Positions 38,958 through 51,565 of a stretch of 60,172 nucleotides of DNA are shown here, one piece after another. The translations under genes and the position numbers were made by a program. The stretch spans positions 4,834,916 through 4,895,087 of the forward strand of contig JAHNZQ020000308.1 of NCBI GenBank assembly GCA_019155205.2, in the 5' to 3' direction. Numbering within the stretch: position 1 is the stretch's first letter; each line of letters opens with the position of its first letter. This DNA comes from Gracilaria vermiculophylla. Lineage: Eukaryota; Rhodophyta; Florideophyceae; Gracilariales; Gracilariaceae. Under the pieces are notes generated by a model. It had not been told where the DNA came from. It did no database searches and worked only from the letters and a program-made list of their open reading frames with translations.

Positions 38958-38984
38958 TTTGGCATTCTTTTTGGTAAACGTTTC

Positions 38985-39671
38985 TCATTCTGATTGCTCA
39001 GCCTCTCGGATCTTAATTTGAACCAATCCATCATTCTTCATGTTCTTTCTCATCATTCTTCGAAACCTTTCCCGACTTAGATTCGTTACTTGAATCCATT
39101 CCTTATTCTTCTGGAGCGCTGCAATAAGATCGGGAATCACCTTCACAGTCATTTGTCCGTAGTCGATTCTTGGATTGTGGGCAACATGCCACGGCATTTC
39201 CAACAGAACGTAATACCTGCAATTGGGTACGAACGAATTAGACGGATAGGTTTGAACGCCGAGTCGTAAAGTCCCATTCAGTAGGACTTCCGATGCTTTT
39301 TCCTTTGTTACTTTCTGAAAGAGCTCAACTGTAACGTTTTCCTGACAAACTTCTAAGATATTTCTGCTTCTATGTTTAGTCAGAAACTCTCTGCTGACCA
39401 CGGTAGTGTTGCATTCATCATCTTTCAAAAGTATCACACTGAGTCCATTGATGGTATCACTCCGTTTAGGCGAAAGATCTGCGTGTATAGGTTTTTCCGT
39501 AAGGATGTTGTCATCACGACTCCTAATCATGGCATTTGACTCTCCAGTTGAGATATTTGGCACAATAAGGCCCTCTTTCCTTCTCAAGACCTTCACTTGG
39601 TCGTTAAGAGAATTTAACGCGCTCTCCAAGCGGCTAATCACACTCTCTTCGTGTCCCACCTTAGTCTTCAC
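38985..39671 (-). pseudogene. gypsy-1: gag/protease region
   Basis: A 228-residue open frame. The N-terminal part has a coiled-coil-like stretch (RLESALNSLNDQVKVLRRK). The middle has a retropepsin-like segment, VILLKDDECNTTVVSREFL, followed by CRYYVLLEMPWHVAHNPRID. The active-site triplet, normally D-[DST]-G, reads DDE. It ends just before the RT entry. Element family is inferred from order and similarity. Confidence 0.6.
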
Positions 39672-40807
39672 TATTACTTTACGCGGACCACTCAGATATC
39701 CTGAAGACGCAAGTCATTGTCAGGAGTCCAGTTCGTTCCGGTGTTGTTCCTCTGGACAGTCTTTCTCTTCCGCTAGATCTTCCCATTCTTTTGTTTCCAC
39801 GGACGGAATCCTAGCTCACGACAAAGACAACAGCCATTGTTTTTCAAATCTGTCATTTGCCCAGCACTCATTTCTAGCTGACTAAGTATTAGATTAAGTA
39901 TGGGACGTGAGAGAAGCACCATTTGAAAGCGTTGAATAAGTATTATTTACTATAGAAAAGCGAAAATCAACAAGTGAAGAAGGTTTTACCATCTGTAAGG
40001 AAGGTCCTTTGGCCACAATTATATGCTCTTGACCGTAAGTGTTTCACAATTCATTAATTCCGACAATACTTCAAACAGGCAAGTACTGCTCAGCTGCCTT
40101 TTCGGGATATCCCCACCAGTCTACCTACAATCACAGGGTGTGATGTAGTCCATGTAAACTTTCACAATGTCCTTGCCTTAATAACGCATCTTCACAAATT
40201 TACCGTGAGATATAGTGTACAGCCCGTGGAGAGAAATTAGAAAAATCTACCTCGTTCAAGACTTGACTGTGCTTTGCTTACAAGCGTTACTCGAAATCCG
40301 TGCCCAGCAGGTCTGACGTCGCTACTTGGCTTTACAGCATTTACACCTCGTCTGTAAACAGTGTTCAGTAATCTCCCGCTTTGACATGCACCCGATATCC
40401 ACGGGCAAGCCACAGCACTCTGCGAGGGTGGCTTCAACACCCAACATCAAGCAAATATAGACCCAGTACTGCGTCAACGGTTACCTGGCTCTCCTACCTA
40501 CAGATTATCCTACTGTAAACCACTTCACACAGATTATAAGAATCAGCACAGTTGATTTCCAATAAAAATTCCAAATAAAGACAGACAGTTTCCAATAAAA
40601 CTGGTGTCCTTTTCAAAAAATTCAGAAATCGAAATCAAAAACCAAATCTCAAAAAAACACGAGCATTCTAGAAAAATCCACTACAAAAATTCCATTGCAA
40701 AATCTTCCACGTTTATACCGGTGGTTGTCCTCTTCAATACGGGCTGCCACAGAGGCCGGAGCCGTTGCCATGCTACCAGTCAAATGACAAGTAGTAGGTG
40801 GATAGTA
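39672..40807. other. AT-rich sequence upstream of gypsy-1; no element recognised
   Basis: This should hold the gypsy-1 gag and 5' LTR, but I could not find a sequence matching the left-end LTR. Short frames (for example 40237-40440 -) show no known domain. Confidence 0.4.
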
Positions 40808-41045
40808 GGATGAATAAAAATTTACTTCAGATGCATGATGCCCCTGTTAATCGAGAGCACCACGCCTTTATGTAGACTTTAGATTCTCTCTATTGGGGAA
40901 TTCAATAACAAATTTGTAAGCTGTCAGGCATAGCAATCTGAGATGGACAGCTTCCAAAAAGTTCTAGTGAAGTCGATGAACTATCTTTGGACGTGACACT
41001 AAATAAATAAAGTATAACTTGCAAAACGTTTGTTAGATTGGAAGC
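40808..41045. repeat. Dispersed repeat, copy B
   Basis: Related to 32053-32290 in the same orientation: gaataaaaatttacttc, aatcgagagcaccacgcctt, ttctagtgaagtcgatgaac. It is non-coding. Neither copy is next to the same neighbour, so the unit is mobile or was duplicated. Confidence 0.7.
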
Positions 41046-42416
41046 GCAAGTCGTTTGCAATTTAAATTCCTTCTACCTGGTTTTTTAGGCCATTCTATGA
41101 TATTTTTCCATCTCTGTTTAAGTCACTTGCCATTTCCAATTTTATGTTTTGCTGGCACGTTTTATTAGGAGCCAACCAACTTGCACATCAAAACGTTAAT
41201 CAAAACTGTTCCGTTGGTTCCTACTGCCGGAAACGCGATTCACTAGTAGCCAGACGAAGTTTTCAAAAACACAGATATTTTATGTGCTTAAATATGTAGT
41301 GTTTAATGTTTCATCAAAGTCCGATCGACCGTGAATTTTTATCTTTTGATCAAGTAAACAAACGTGAAGATTTCATTCTTGTAGCCCTTCCAAAGCGTGG
41401 TTAATGAAATGTGATTTCTCTATTATAAAATTACGTTCAGTATAAAGGTAGAACGAAGCTCGATTTCAATAAGGTTATAGATAAAAAGATATAAATTTGA
41501 AATAAACCCATTTTATTTTCTATTTTTGAAAAGGAAAAATAATTCTCTAATGAGCCAAATTCCACGGAGCCATTTTAAAACATGTTAGAATATAGAGCAC
41601 AGATTATCATTGACAATACACTCCTGGAAATTCCACGGCACTTTCACTCTACCTCTTTGGGTATCCTGTAATGTCCTAAGACCACAAACGGCACCATGTC
41701 TATATACATGCGACAGATAACGGCAAAACGCAAGGCGGCTCAGAGTAGAAGGAAAGATTTAAAAATTCGTCCACAAAAGGGCACTTAATTCAATGGAACC
41801 CATTACACTATTACAGACGTTGCCATTCCTACTTCCATAAGTGAACGAACACTTTGTCGTATCAGAAATATTCTGCAATAGCCTTCAAACAGTAACTCAC
41901 CACATAGACCTTCAGTATCTTACTCCAATAGGGGCTACTCAGCGCATATAGCCCTCTCTAGGGCACTGCATGTCTAACGCGAATTGTGAGGCTCGAGGTG
42001 GTTCCTTCAGCGCAACGCAATAGAGAATAAGAAACAGGTCCACAAGGTAGGTGTACGGAGCATGTGCATGTCCGTCTAGGAGGTGAAGGAAAAAAATGGA
42101 GCGTGGTCTGAAAGCCTTGCATACTCCACAAACATGGCAGCTATACCAAAGTTGTGAACGATGGGGTGCCGTAACAGCAGAAAACGGTGAAGCAGGTGGG
42201 TATTCTTATGTTGTGCAAGGACCGTGGCCCCGGTGAAACTAATTCAAAGCACGGTTGTCTTTGGAGAGCAGAGCGGTTAAGAAACCGAGTGCCACGGGAT
42301 TCTTCCGATGAGGAGTGGGTAACGCTGCTGGCAGAAAATCCAGAGCCGGCACATTTGTTTTTGTTTACTGAGGGTGGTGGGAATGACACCGGCACCCTTT
42401 CTTACTATACTGATGT
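41046..42416. other. Unclassified repeat-region sequence
   Basis: The left half is AT-rich; composition becomes balanced after about 41600. Short open frames on both strands at 42141-42435 have no recognised similarity. It may be a remnant into which the copia element inserted. Confidence 0.4.
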
Positions 42417-42769
42417 CACAGTCTGGTCAGGATAGTGATTCATGACGTAGGGATATGTCTGCAATGTTGACTCTGGGCAATCAATTAGGTCAGCACGAAT
42501 GCTGGAGTCGTCTCTGCTCTTCCCGCGACACAATCGGGGTTACTCGGCCTAAGGCTTGACCTTTTTATCTTTTCGCACGTGCCCATTCGCGTGGGCACTA
42601 TCTGGCGTCGTTTATGCTGACAATCGCAATGGGTGCTGTCTCCTATTAAAACTTGCATTATTCAGTAGCTTTGTGATTTGAATGAAACCAATTATAATTC
42701 ATAGAGCATTGCGTGCACTGCAACAGTGTTCACGGAGCACTCTGTGCTCTGCAACAGCGTGGTCCCACA
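42417..42769 (-). repeat. copia element LTR, 3' copy
   Basis: About 353 bases matching 47280-47637 in the same orientation, with shared blocks such as gtcgtctctgctcttcccgc, cttttcgcacgtgccc and ctctgcaacagcgtggtcc. The two copies differ at roughly one position in six, so the element is old. Confidence 0.85.
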
Positions 42770-42869
42770 TACCCCCCAGTTGCAGCAAGCTCTTGATGCA
42801 AATAAGTCCATGCATCACTATTGAGACCAAACGATCTGTGGTTCGTGAGCAGTAACGTTCCCGTTGCTG

Positions 42870-44356
42870 CTACTCTATTAAATAGTCGATGAGATGTCGG
42901 GTTATTCTTTGTGAGTGCGTCTGCAATATTTGCTTTCCCTTGAATCCAGCGTAAAGAATCAAGCTCTTTGGATTCAGAGGAATTCCGGATGCGCTACACG
43001 GTCTGCCGAAGCCTGTATTCTTTTCCACCGTGAAGTGTCGTGATAGTATTAAATAGCCCTTTTGAGTCCACATTGAGAATAAGTGAGAACTCGTCTGTTT
43101 GGGGATATGGATTTTAGCGCGGCCTTGATGCTATCCCCCCTATCATCTGCTTCTTTACACGCGATAGTCTCAGCCCCGTATGACGAATGTGACACTCTGT
43201 TCTGCTTCATGCTAGACCAGTACACCAGGTGATAAGTTATAGGGTCTCCAGTTGACATTTTGAAGCAAATACCAGTGACGAAACCAGTCTGGCTGTACTG
43301 TGGACTACCTGAAATATTAAAGGAGGCGTCGGAGAATGATACCACTTCAGCAAGGCTGATTGATTGTGATGGGCGATGAAATGTGATCAATGGCCGTAGG
43401 TTTTGCAGTTCAGACAGCGTACGATTTGATTCGAGCAGTTGATCGGGTTTCAGTTGTGGGATTCTTTGCTGCCTCAACGATCCAAAGTACGCCGCTTGCG
43501 GTAGTGCTCCGCATCAGAGCCAAATGAGGGCTCCTGCCATAGCTCGATATGATTTGATCTCGTGCAGCTGTGCTTTATCCTTCCGTATTGCTCTTCTAGT
43601 TTTGCTGATATTAATGGGCATTATATCTTTCGCATAGTCTTCCATTGAAAGCTGTATGGTAAAGCCCTCCGCTTGCGAGGTGATGCAACAATTGAACTTA
43701 ACTTCGTCATTGATAATGGCCTTGCTGATCCTGAACCGAGTACCAATGTCGTCTACAAAATCACACATGTCTTGTACTGAATAAGAGAAGAGGACGTCAT
43801 CAGTAAGTTTCGCAGGTGGCATCGTAATATCGCCATCCTCAATTTGTCGTATACCAAGTTGACTGACTCCGGAAGCCCATGAAAGCTTTGCTTCAGAGAG
43901 CAGCCAGTGCTAGATAACGGTAGCCCATTGCCTTCCAGCTTCGTGGATTCCGTACGGGAGCTTCACGAGCTTCCAGAGTGTGCCGCGTTTGCGACTCCAC
44001 TCGGCTGGTGGCCTTACCTAGAGATCCCATGTGATGGGTCCACTCTGCAGATATGCACCTTTGATGTCAATACATCCAAGGCGAAATCTCAGGATGGAAG
44101 AAAAGAACACAAGAATTCGAAAAATGTCGACCTGCACGTTTGCCGCATCGTTGCGAATGCTTTTTTTCTCATCATCTCTATTGCCATGGGGACAAAGTCT
44201 GGCAGTCATCCGCTTTCGTTTCTTTTTTTGACTCTTCACCTTGTACGCCACATGTGAACCGATCACATTCGCGTCTCTAGGCACCATGGACTCATGTAAT
44301 TCGACATATGCTCCCTTCCAAGCCTTCTCTAATTTTTCGTCGACAGCCTTATCCAA
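42870..44356 (-). pseudogene. copia reverse transcriptase and RNase H, broken
   Basis: The RT start reads PRDANVIGSHVAYKVKSQKK and RLGCIDIKGAYLQSGPI (44018-44356). The later palm reads KLTDDVLFSYSVQDMCDFVD (43514-43822), where the usual Y-A-D-D box is LTDD. RNase H follows: EVVSFSDASFNISGSPQYSQ and RVSHSSYGAETIACKEADD (43049-43477), and a last piece at 42870-43073. Frameshifts and stops lie between each piece. Confidence 0.85.
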
Positions 44357-44997
44357 AATTCACTGCGGCGCGCAGTCCATCTTTTTCCAAGTATACTGTG
44401 CATTACCGATCGCGTTGTAAATATCGTTCAACACGTGCTGATAATCTGAGCTGAGCTCTATTTCTTCGCTGCTTGGGCGACCCTCTGCTGCGGGTTGTCC
44501 AATATCCCGGGTTGAGTCTCCAACGACCGCGGTGCTGAGGAATGGTGAACGCGCCGGCGTGTTTGCTGATCGTATGTCATTAGTGAGGCTGTCCAGCCAA
44601 ATGCATGGAGAATTATCTTTTATGCCTCTGGTAGTTGCTCCGCTTCTTCTTCGGTAGCTGGTGGAGGAGCATCGTCCGCGAGTACGTCTTCCAGAATGCC
44701 TTCGTGTAACTCTTCCGCCAACTTACTATCTAGGACAAGTCTCACGTGTTCGTATGCCACTCTCAGGGGCGGACCTCGATTAGATCTTCGTCATCGAACG
44801 TAGAAGGGCGTCGAGTTTGTCACTATAGATTTGACCAATCAAACAGGATCGTTCTGCTTAGAGGTGTTACAATATACCCAAATGGCTGCACCAAGCTTGA
44901 TAGTGTGCGGAGGGAGCAGGTGCCTAATGCGTGCTTTCAAGACTTTCTGAAGTGCTCGCGTCGCCGTGGTGCGCTTATGTGCTTTGAGAAGCTCTCC

Positions 44998-46176
44998 TTA
45001 GACTCTGTTTGAAGGTATCCTCAAAAGCGATGGTGAATATCCTCTCGCAAGCTGGAATGCGCTCGTTATGATATTGCCGTGGAACTCGTTACAGAGAAAA
45101 GATGCACGTGCAACGAGGGTATTTGGGGCAGCGGTTGTTCTCTCATCTGCGATACGTGACAGAACGGACTTGAACAGGCCGTTGTTGCGCTCCATCTTAC
45201 CATTCTTAGTCTAGCATCGCGCTGGTCGGTCTTCAATCACGATGACATGTGAGGATAGTAGCTTGGTGAGGACTTGTTTTGTAAACTCGGGATCAGCTCT
45301 AAAGAACTTCGGCGCACCATGATGATATATCCATTCCGATTCAAGCTTGTTCGATAATTCTTCTGCGTTCTTTTTAGCTACGAAGACGCGCTCTCCGTAG
45401 TTCGTGCCAGCGTCGATGATGTTCAAAACTTCATACTTTTCCTCGCCAATGTATACTACGAGAAAATATGTTTGTAGTGATTAGTTGAATGCCTCGTTCA
45501 CATGGCTGATCGATATCTTCTTCCGCGGAGCTGGTCGATCACTCGACGCACAAATATTACATGCTTCGTAGATGTTGTCACACATGTGGAATAGCTTGTC
45601 GTCTAATTTCTCTGCGTCTTCTGGCAAGGCCTTCATTTCGGTAGAAGTGGCATGAGTAAATCGGTGTTTCTCTTTCAGTGCATTTTTACTCATGTACCCA
45701 TTAGCATTTCCCAACAGCGCGTGAATGATGGATGCAGGATGTGGCATGATGTATATGCAAAGTCGGTCGTCGCCGCAGCTATCAGGGACGATGTAAGTTT
45801 GGAAAACCCGGTCAGCATTATCCATCCGACGTCGAAAGCGGAGTGTAGCTGGATTCGTGCGGTTAAGCGTTTCCAAGTGACGTTTCAGGTCTACGCCGAT
45901 CAGGAGTGGTGATGATCCGTGAACTGAATCGAACGGAATTGCTCTGGGAAGCCCGTTCAGATCATTGATGACAAGGACCCAGGAGCATACAATCGGCCCT
46001 GCGTTTGCTCCAGTATTGCCCCATCCGTGGAGGTAGAGGTCACGAGGTGGCTCCAAGATCAGCGGGATCCCGAGTGCATCGCACAACGCTGTTGCTATTT
46101 CAATGCCACTTGTAGAAGTTGGTGCTTCTTCATCTAATATTGGATTAAGGTCAGGGTGGAGCTCGCCTGACCTCAC
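44998..46176 (-). pseudogene. copia protease and integrase region, broken
   Basis: The right-hand frame (45481-46176) holds a protease-like region (RAIPFDSVHGSSPLLIGVDL) and a gag-pre-integrase segment (LPEDAEKLDDKLFHMCDNIY, CNICASSDRPAPRKK). The integrase core continues in 45211-45426: IIDAGTNYGERVFVAKKN (first Asp) and FFRADPEFTKQVL (second Asp). A further frame, 44998-45195, opens MERNNGLFKSVLSRI with the catalytic Glu. Stops separate the last two pieces. Confidence 0.8.
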
Positions 46177-46223
46177 CGCGGAAAACGTGACTTCATGAGG
46201 GGCTTGTTCTTGGCGGCATTGGT

Positions 46224-47273
46224 CTAAGGTGGGTCGTCATTAGGGACTCGTCTCGCCTTCTCAGCCTTGTTCTTAAATCGTCGTTTGCGTATTTTCTGCG
46301 AACATTCTTCCCTGTCTTTGTACCAGTGTCCAAGCTCTTTACATGCACTATAAGCGCTTTCCTCTTTGAGCTTCTTATTATACTGTACTCGGCCAGGATG
46401 GAAGCTCGTGCCCCTTTTTCCAAGCATAGAGCCATGGACTTTGGGCTGGGTCCCAATATTACCTTTCTTATGCGCGTTGTCCACATGTGATAGGTATTCA
46501 GACGCAATACTCTGGGTAAACATGGGAACATTGCAGAATCGCTGGTCTCGAATCTTCTTCACCGCATCATTCACTTTAATCGTTAGAACTCTGAGGGTGT
46601 GATCCTCGTTCTCGTTTGCGGTCGCAAGGAGAGCGGCTAAAGACTTCAACTCGACCTCCAAGACAGTAAGTTGTGCAGATCGATCAACCTTAGAAGCGTT
46701 ACCCAAAGAGGTAAGTTGAAATACGAGAGCATTCATTGTGTCGGGTGTAAGGTTTGCGTTGCGAAGCATCAATATGGCGAACTGTCCACTTATTTCATCG
46801 CTGAGGGCTCCCGTGTGATTCGTATAGCGAGCTACTGCACCAGAAAATTGGCTGTCAAAGCCCGAAACCCTTTCGTTTGGCCTACGTTTACATTCGTGAA
46901 TGGCGGTTAGTAAGTCTACCTCTCTTTCGATTGACTCCGTCGGACTGTCCTTGGCTATCACTTCGAGAATGCTCTCAATTAGACGCTCATTATTCTGATC
47001 TTCTGGCCATTTGTCAAGACATAGGACACCCGACGTCTCTGCCTTCTTGAGCATATCCTGTGCCGTCTCATCGCAGGGGATAAAGATGAAATGACCTGCC
47101 CCTTTATACATTCCTTTCCACTTGTTATCAACCTTTGAGAACTTCGTCATCATACGCATCCAACGACACAACGCATCGCGGTAGCGAACTTTCGAAGTAA
47201 CTTTCGTGACAAAGCAGAGCGCATGGTTGAGACTGCCGCTGGACTCTGCAGATATAGACCCTTCTAGGCCCAT
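46224..47273 (-). pseudogene. copia gag, nearly intact
   Basis: The ATG at 47273 (MGLEGSISAESSG) opens 349 residues without a stop. Central helices are typical of copia capsid (UBN2-like: LIESILEVIAKDSPTESIER, LLTAIHECKRRPNERVSGFD). The C-terminal zinc knuckle reads SACKELGHWYKDREEC, missing the first Cys of C-x2-C-x4-H-x4-C and with altered spacing. The start codon lies only seven bases inside the 5' LTR. The frame remains open into the LTR. It may still be translatable, but the element around it is dead. Confidence 0.75.
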
Positions 47274-47279
47274 AACTAA

Positions 47280-47637
47280 CACAGTCTGATTAGGATAGTG
47301 ATTTATGACTTGGGAATTTTTCTGCAATGTTGCCTCTGGGCCATCAAACAAGTCAGCACAAATGCTGGGGTCGTCTCTGCTCTTCCCGCGACGCCATCTG
47401 GTTTACTCGGCCAAAGGCTAAACCTTTGTATCTTTTCGCACGTGCCCGTTCGCGTGCGCACTGTCTGGCGTTGTTCATGTTGATAATTGCAATCGGCGCT
47501 GTACCCTATTCAAACTTGTACTTTACTATTCAGTAGCTTTGTGACTTGCGTTAAACAACTTCTAATTTATAGAGCAATGCGTGCTCTGCAACAGTGTACA
47601 TAGAGCACTCCGTGCTCTGCAACAGCGTGGTCCTACA
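47280..47637 (-). repeat. copia element LTR, 5' copy
   Basis: Partner of 42417-42769. On the element's own strand it precedes gag. Tandem copies of a gcactcyrtgctctgcaaca-type motif occur near 47575-47625 (and at 42710-42760 in the other LTR). Confidence 0.85.
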
Positions 47638-47799
47638 ACTGTATAGTAGAGTACTGTAAGCGTAAACTAAAATCACTAGATATGTGTAAGGCTCCGCCAT
47701 CCTGTACCTGCACCAGTTGTGAGCTGTGCACTAATTTCACACTATGGTCCTTGCCGTTCCATCAACGTGTAGTGCGACCGTTCCCCGACAGTAGCCGTA

Positions 47800-48415
47800 C
47801 ACTTAGTCACAAATGGGTGTAGACTGCAAATCCATTAAATCCTTAAGAAGGAGCAAACAAACCTCCCAGAGGGTATGCACTCAAGAGAGATCATCCAACA
47901 CGATCCACTCCACACCCTGGACCGCCGTCTCACACGAACGAAACACCATGCAGGTATCACACCAGTCCTGTCGCGTTTGGAAGAGCACATGCTCGAAAAT
48001 CGCACAATATCTGATTCTGAACTTGCATTCACAATTTGTGAGCATGAAATGCGTTTCATGATGAGTCGGATTGCGAATAACTTCCGCAAGATGTTTCTGA
48101 GTGGCTTACCTTAGATATATTTCTTACATTCGTTTGAGTCTCAAAATTGCTCTGTAGCAATGCACTGCACAGAAATATCAACCGCAAGCAAATCCACGTA
48201 GAAAACCCTGAACACCTGAGGACCTTCGTTAACATTCTTCTGAATGTAATAGGAAAGATGCCAGATATATTCATAAACACTCGAAAGGTGTGGAATTTGG
48301 ATAAAACCGCCATTTCTGATTCAGGCGGTTGTCATTATCGTGGAATCAGTACCGCAACCAGGAGAAATGGAGGTCTCAGAATGAAAATTAAGTACAATGT
48401 AATTGCAATGTAATA
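47800..48415 (+). pseudogene. Possible DDE-type transposase fragment
   Basis: Two plus-strand frames, 47875-48114 and 48147-48413, appear to continue one another across a frameshift. The second contains TRKVWNLDKTAISD, like the first catalytic box (N-x-D-E-T) of pogo/Tc5-type transposases with Glu changed to Lys. Nothing else is diagnostic, so this is a tentative call. Confidence 0.4.
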
Positions 48416-48546
48416 GCTCGCAAGCGGGAAAATCACACGAAGACCTCTGAATCTTAGTACACAGAGGAACTTCAGTGGTAGAGCCCTCTCGAGAGACAAC
48501 ACGACAATATTGGGTGTAGGACCGAGGTTGACCGGCATAACTTCGC

Positions 48547-49150
48547 GGGAGGAATAGAAGAAGGATCGCCATTAATTGGGTGTACGAGTGTGTGGTGCCT
48601 CCTTGGAGGAAAGATATGGGAAAGGAAGGGGAAACGTGGGTGGCGATATCCATAACATAGAGGATGTACCACCTTGCTGGGAATAGGTGGAATCAGTAAG
48701 GCAAAAAAACGTGGGCCGTAAAGATCCTTGTACAGAAGTAAGCACAGTGAGACTGGTAATACACCCAAGAATGGGCGCTCTCAGCGAAGGAGGCGGATTA
48801 GCAATCGTACGCTACGGGGTATCCCTTGTGAGAGGCAAATACTGACGTAGGCGGAGGACTCAGTGCCGGAAGCTTGCTTCCCTTTTACCAAAAGCGGCGG
48901 CAGGGATGCCAGCGCCTTTAAGTACTGTAGAGCTAATTAAATAAATAGGAAAAATCCTAAATAAATAAATAAATAAATAAATACCCGGCCATATAGGCCA
49001 TCGCCGTGCACTGTACCAGGCACCGGACCATACATGTAGGACGCGTGCCGCCGACCGCCTACGCGAGACTTAGTCATATTAATCCCTTCCTGCGGATTTC
49101 GCAACACGAGCCCATGTGCGGGATGACCCGAAGAACCGGATGTGCACTTC
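48547..49150. repeat. Long direct repeat, left copy
   Basis: Related over about 600 bases to 54652-55248, with shared blocks gtgtggtgcc, gaccggccat-like gcccggccat and ggccatcgccgtgcactgta. A further 130 bases to the left (48416-48545) match 53952-54080. It carries an (aaat)n run at 48956-48982. It may be LTR or element-end sequence of the gypsy-2 family. Confidence 0.75.
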
Positions 49151-49830
49151 ATATCCCCGACCTTTGCCGAGAGCATGCGTTCTGTGTTTTTTTGCTCTCG
49201 ACAGGGATTTGGGACGAACTTCTTCAATTTTTAATCGTCCAGGACGGATTATGTGCCCCAGATGCTTCACGTTATCTGTGAAAAATTCGCACTTCCTCAG
49301 TTTGAGGGTCACTTTTGCATCCCGTAAAACGGTCATGACCTCCCTCACATGGGCGAGGTGGTCATCCAGATTGTTAGAAAAGACAACGTTGTCATCTGGA
49401 TACATGAGACATGTACGCCACCTAAAGCAGCTCAACAGGATGTCGATTGCACGCTAAAAGGTGGCGAGGGCATTGTTTGGCCCGAAAGGCATTCGCTCGA
49501 AGCGGTAAGAGCTAGACTGGCCAACTAATGCGGTCATTTCGCGGTCTGCCTCACGAACAGGAACTTCTCAGTAGCCCCTATTCGCATCTAACGCGGTTAT
49601 CACGGTGGCAGTCCCAAGGGAGTCGGTACACTCGTCCATACGAGGAATATAGTACTAATCACGTATCTTCATGGCATTAATCCGGCAAGAGTCAACGCAG
49701 AACCACCTGATTCCATCTGACTTCAGAGCCACTACCATGTAAGATGACCCAGGTGACTGAGCAGGCTCAATCACACCTCCGCAGATCATCTTGTCCACTT
49801 TGAACTGTTACTACTCCCAGGTCTTTAGTG
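49079..49830 (-). pseudogene. gypsy-2: reverse transcriptase, truncated
   Basis: Minus-strand pieces read the RT domain (SDGIRWFCVDSCRINAMKIR, then SSSYRFERMPFGPNNALATF) with several in-frame stops. The last open part has MYPDDNVVFSNNLDDHLAHV, keeping the Asp-Asp pair, and LRKCEFFTDNVKHLGHII. No RNase H or integrase follows; the pol gene is cut off at the left repeat. Confidence 0.85.
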
Positions 49831-50048
49831 TGGCCCTGTAAGGGTACTCTGCCACAGGCATTGCGTCCGGCTGCAGATTATTACGTTGCCAACGGAGCCG
49901 CATCACATCATGGTAAGTTCCAGCAGCATTTTGTGCAGGAGAGCTCGCGGGGTGACTCTGGAACGTGTTCAGGGTTGAGATTCTCGAGTGCCTTTTGAGG
50001 GTCCACTGCCTCGGAGCTTGCCGGCGTGTGGATTTCTCTCTGACTGAC

Positions 50049-50897
50049 CTATGCTTTGCTTTCGTTACGCGACGTTTTCCACTCGTGGGTATGAAATAGT
50101 ATCTTCCCTCCTGGAAACCGGGCTTCAATCTCCTGTGGGGCTCTGTCATCGGGGACTATCCCGAAGACCTCTGCCGTGGCCATCTTGGTTGGGACCATTG
50201 CCAGTTGGTAAGGCGTGACTGAGCCAATGACTTGGTACTTTACCAGATAGTGGGAAGTGTTATCAAGGTTGGCAACCAGGATGCAGGAAAGAGTATCCGG
50301 TGCCACCTGCTCAATCCCATTTGAAATGGCTAATTGATGCTTCCCGTACAAAAAAGAAAAGGGTTGAACAACCCATAAACGATGAAAGCGGGAGTTCATA
50401 TCCACGATATCTTGGGTTCCTGCCGGAATCCTATTCGAAGTAGCCACTAGGAGGTTTAAAAATTTCCGCGAGACTTGCAGAATATCCTGCGCAGTAGGGA
50501 GCGCTACCCGCTTCTGGAAGGCACTCTTCAAGAGACGACGAAGAATAGGAACGGAAGATCCATTTTACAATTGTACACGCGCTTGGCGGGGCCGGATGGC
50601 GTCAAGGAAGTGATCGCAGTAGTCACATCCCAATACGACTAGAGCTACCTACGACTGGCAAACCATAAACTCGAGCTTCACCATCAAGCTGTCCAGACGT
50701 ACGCCTAAGTCGACGATTCCTACCGTCTTCAACGTGTCTTTGTTCGCATCTGCAATGTCAGGCGCCGTTCCATAATGGGTTCGAGAACATAATTGCGGAG
50801 GCCATACAAATACAACCAAAACTCTGGGGTCTCCACCAGGATCTACCACCGTTGGATACCGTACCATAGACCGGGGGATTGGGGCAAAGGTCGGCAT
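50049..50897 (-). pseudogene. gypsy-2: protease and linker region
   Basis: The right part (50649-50897) has TVGIVDLGVRLDSLMVKLEF, and the following sequence has CDYCDHFLDAIRPRQAR-like residues. The left frame (50049-50531) has LQVSRKFLNLLVATSNRIPA and RLWVVQPFSFLYGKHQLAIS. Both are in the gypsy protease-to-RT interval, separated by a stop and frameshift. Confidence 0.6.
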
Positions 50898-51565
50898 AGA
50901 GGTTATATTTACGCTTGGACCTTACCAGGAATCTATCCGGGAACCGGTGATATTTCACCCATCTTCACCGTCGACGAAAAACGGCGAAGTGTTCCGAGTA
51001 CGCCTCTAAGATTTTCTTCCTTGAACGGCTTTCCACCTGGGAGCGAGACTGTGCCGCCTCTGGCGTCACACTCCTCGACCTTGTGGATGCCTCTCCCGAA
51101 GAGGAGACTGTCGCGGTTAGTTTTCTTGGTTCAGGGCGTCCTGAGCGGACTGCTCAGTTTCTTCTGTTGCAAAGGTTTGACCAATTTGGCTGCTGTATTC
51201 CGCCGAGGTGGAGTTTTTTACCCTTCGTTTCCATGGAGGCCGTACCGGTCTTCACTTTTACGGAGATAACCGTTTTGAAACAGAATGCCTGGGGTCGAAA
51301 CCCGTCCTTTACCGGTTTACGTTGCTGCATCATCCCGCGCGGTCTCGTATGTCTCCTTCGTTGTAGACAGGAGCTTTGAAGTAGGGACCGACAAAGAATT
51401 GCCTTTAACGAAGTGAACAGTGTCATACCCCGGTTGGGGCTGCTTTTCATCCTTGAGAGAATTGCATGGAGACTTGTTCTTCATGACGAATTCCTCGGTG
51501 GATCTTGATCTCTGATGAGGGTCGGAAGCACGAAGTGCATCACTCTCTGCTCGTGCGTAGTGTAC

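Larger units (their letters stand above)
42417..47637 (-). mobile_element. Ty1/copia-type LTR retrotransposon, full length but inactive
   Basis: Paired LTRs enclose, in minus-strand order, gag, protease, integrase, reverse transcriptase and RNase H. Integrase before RT is the copia order. All frames are interrupted. Possible 5-bp target duplications (gatgt on the left, actgt on the right) do not match exactly. Size is 5.2 kb. Confidence 0.88.
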
